DNA of 64,000 nucleotides from contig JARWKL010000007.1 in NCBI GenBank assembly GCA_029961685.1, positions 22,515,013-22,579,012 of the forward strand. Reading direction: 5' to 3'. This stretch comes from Aristolochia californica (Eukaryota; Streptophyta; Magnoliopsida; Piperales; Aristolochiaceae). The translations under genes and the position numbers were made by a program. Below, piece after piece: positions 63,591 to 64,000 of this stretch. Every line of letters starts with the position of its first letter. Within the stretch, counting starts at the first letter, position 1. The notes under the pieces are model-generated. The model did not search any database. It was given only the letters and a program-made list of their open reading frames with translations, and was not told the DNA's origin.

Positions 63591-64000
63591 GGAATTTCCC
63601 AAACTTGGATAACAAAAATTTTGTGTTCACTTGTGGTGTGGGAATAGGTATTTTGTATTTACATTAGTTATTATTTTAAATATTTTCCACAGATCAACTA
63701 TAAAATTGTTATTTTGTTGTGATCCTTTTTGCCTTTTTAGTTTTCGGGATGAAGGGGGAGCGAAAACTCAAAGTTCTGATTTAAGAAAAAAGTGTACATC
63801 TAAAATGGAAATGAACAATGCACAAATGTAGAGAGAGATATTTCTAAAGAGTGTCTGTATGTTTTAGGGATCGTATGCACTTTTTCATTTTTATATCTAA
63901 GAGTTTGCAAACGTCGGGAAACGGGGGAGGCGGGCGATTTTTAACTGTGTTGACTTCAAATCCATAAGTCATTTCTTACAAAACTATATCCCGTTACGCA
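63591..64000 (-). repeat. Family 1 monomer cut by the right window edge
   Basis: The first 410 bp of a family 1 monomer, with the G-rich element intact (ACGGGGGAGGCGGGC near 63920). The array clearly continues beyond the window. Confidence 0.88.

Larger units (their letters stand above)
30855..64000 (-). repeat. Satellite block III: trimer HOR of ~2.02 kb (families 1-2-3)
   Basis: About 50 monomers with the core on the - strand, repeating in the order 1-2-3 along the + coordinate. Family 1 has GTGTGTGAATAGATATT and CGGGGGAGGCGGGC. Family 2 has TTTTCTTCATTTAC, CTGTGATCTATTTGCC and TTAATTATGTCAGC. Family 3 has GTGTTGGGTGAATAAA, TTGTAAGCTTTTTGCC and TTGGTGGCAGAGG. The boundaries differ too: 1 to 2 is TTTTGGACTAGTGG, 2 to 3 is GGTTAAACTAGTGG, and 3 to 1 is AGCTTAATAGGGTTGG then ACTAATGG. 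The block runs off the right edge. Confidence 0.92.
57533..64000 (-). repeat. Second-order HOR copy, partial, with one inserted monomer
   Basis: Follows the 49448 copy from 57533 through 60892. It then holds the 1/3 hybrid at 60893 and continues from 62242 with the markers of 53485 onward, now shifted by one monomer. An earlier shortened relative starts at 44058: it has the same 2, 3 and 1/3-hybrid sequence but lacks one trimer (1345 bp from 44058 to the hybrid, against 3360 bp here). Confidence 0.75.

Noticed and set aside
1..64000. Embedded transposable element, rRNA or tRNA gene, or CRISPR array
   Set aside because: All intervals between successive monomer starts are accounted for by satellite sequence of 560-690 bp or by the described fusions. 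There is no stretch with terminal repeats, transposase or polymerase motifs, cloverleaf genes or short repeat-spacer periodicity.

Overview
The whole 64 kb lies inside one tandem satellite DNA array. I found no convincing protein-coding gene, RNA gene, transposable element or unique sequence, and both window ends cut through monomers, so the array continues on each side. The repeat is AT-rich (roughly two-thirds A+T by eye) with a monomer of about 672 bp and about 95 copies. Long, AT-rich satellite monomers in arrays of this size indicate eukaryotic heterochromatin (centromeric, pericentromeric or subtelomeric). A plant is plausible, but nothing here identifies the species.

Three monomer families recur across the window and can be told apart by eye. 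Family 1 has a GTGGTGTGTGAATA start and usually a G-rich element. Family 2 has a GCATCC core and usually a TTAAACTAGT tail. Family 3 has a GTGTTG-type start and usually a GGTTGGACTAAT or GGTTGGACAAAT tail. They are arranged in three blocks with different higher-order repeats (HORs). Block I (1-14088) has the repeat core on the + strand and alternates families 2 and 3 as a tetramer of about 2.65-2.70 kb. At about 14089 the array flips orientation. Block II (14093-30854, core on the - strand) is built on an octamer of 5377 bp ordered 3-1-1-1-2-1-1-2. Block III (30855-64000, same orientation as II) is built on a trimer of about 2.02 kb ordered 1-2-3. From 49448 on, four trimers form an 8.085 kb second-order repeat.

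The arrays carry many marks of recombination: skipped monomers, monomers that switch family part-way, two deletions that are not whole monomers (near 37564 and 43694), a scarred block II/III junction, and a two-monomer segment present twice at an exact 15490 bp offset. Block III is irregular from 30855 to 48773 and regular from 48774 to 60892.

Each monomer has a conserved core of about 195 bp bounded by two dyad-symmetric elements. The core usually reads as an open frame of about 60 codons (82 with an upstream extension). I judge it non-coding: in block III every ordinary family 2 copy has a one-base frameshift, and most differences between families change amino acids. The things most worth following up are the dyad-bounded core, the inversion and the nested HOR structure.
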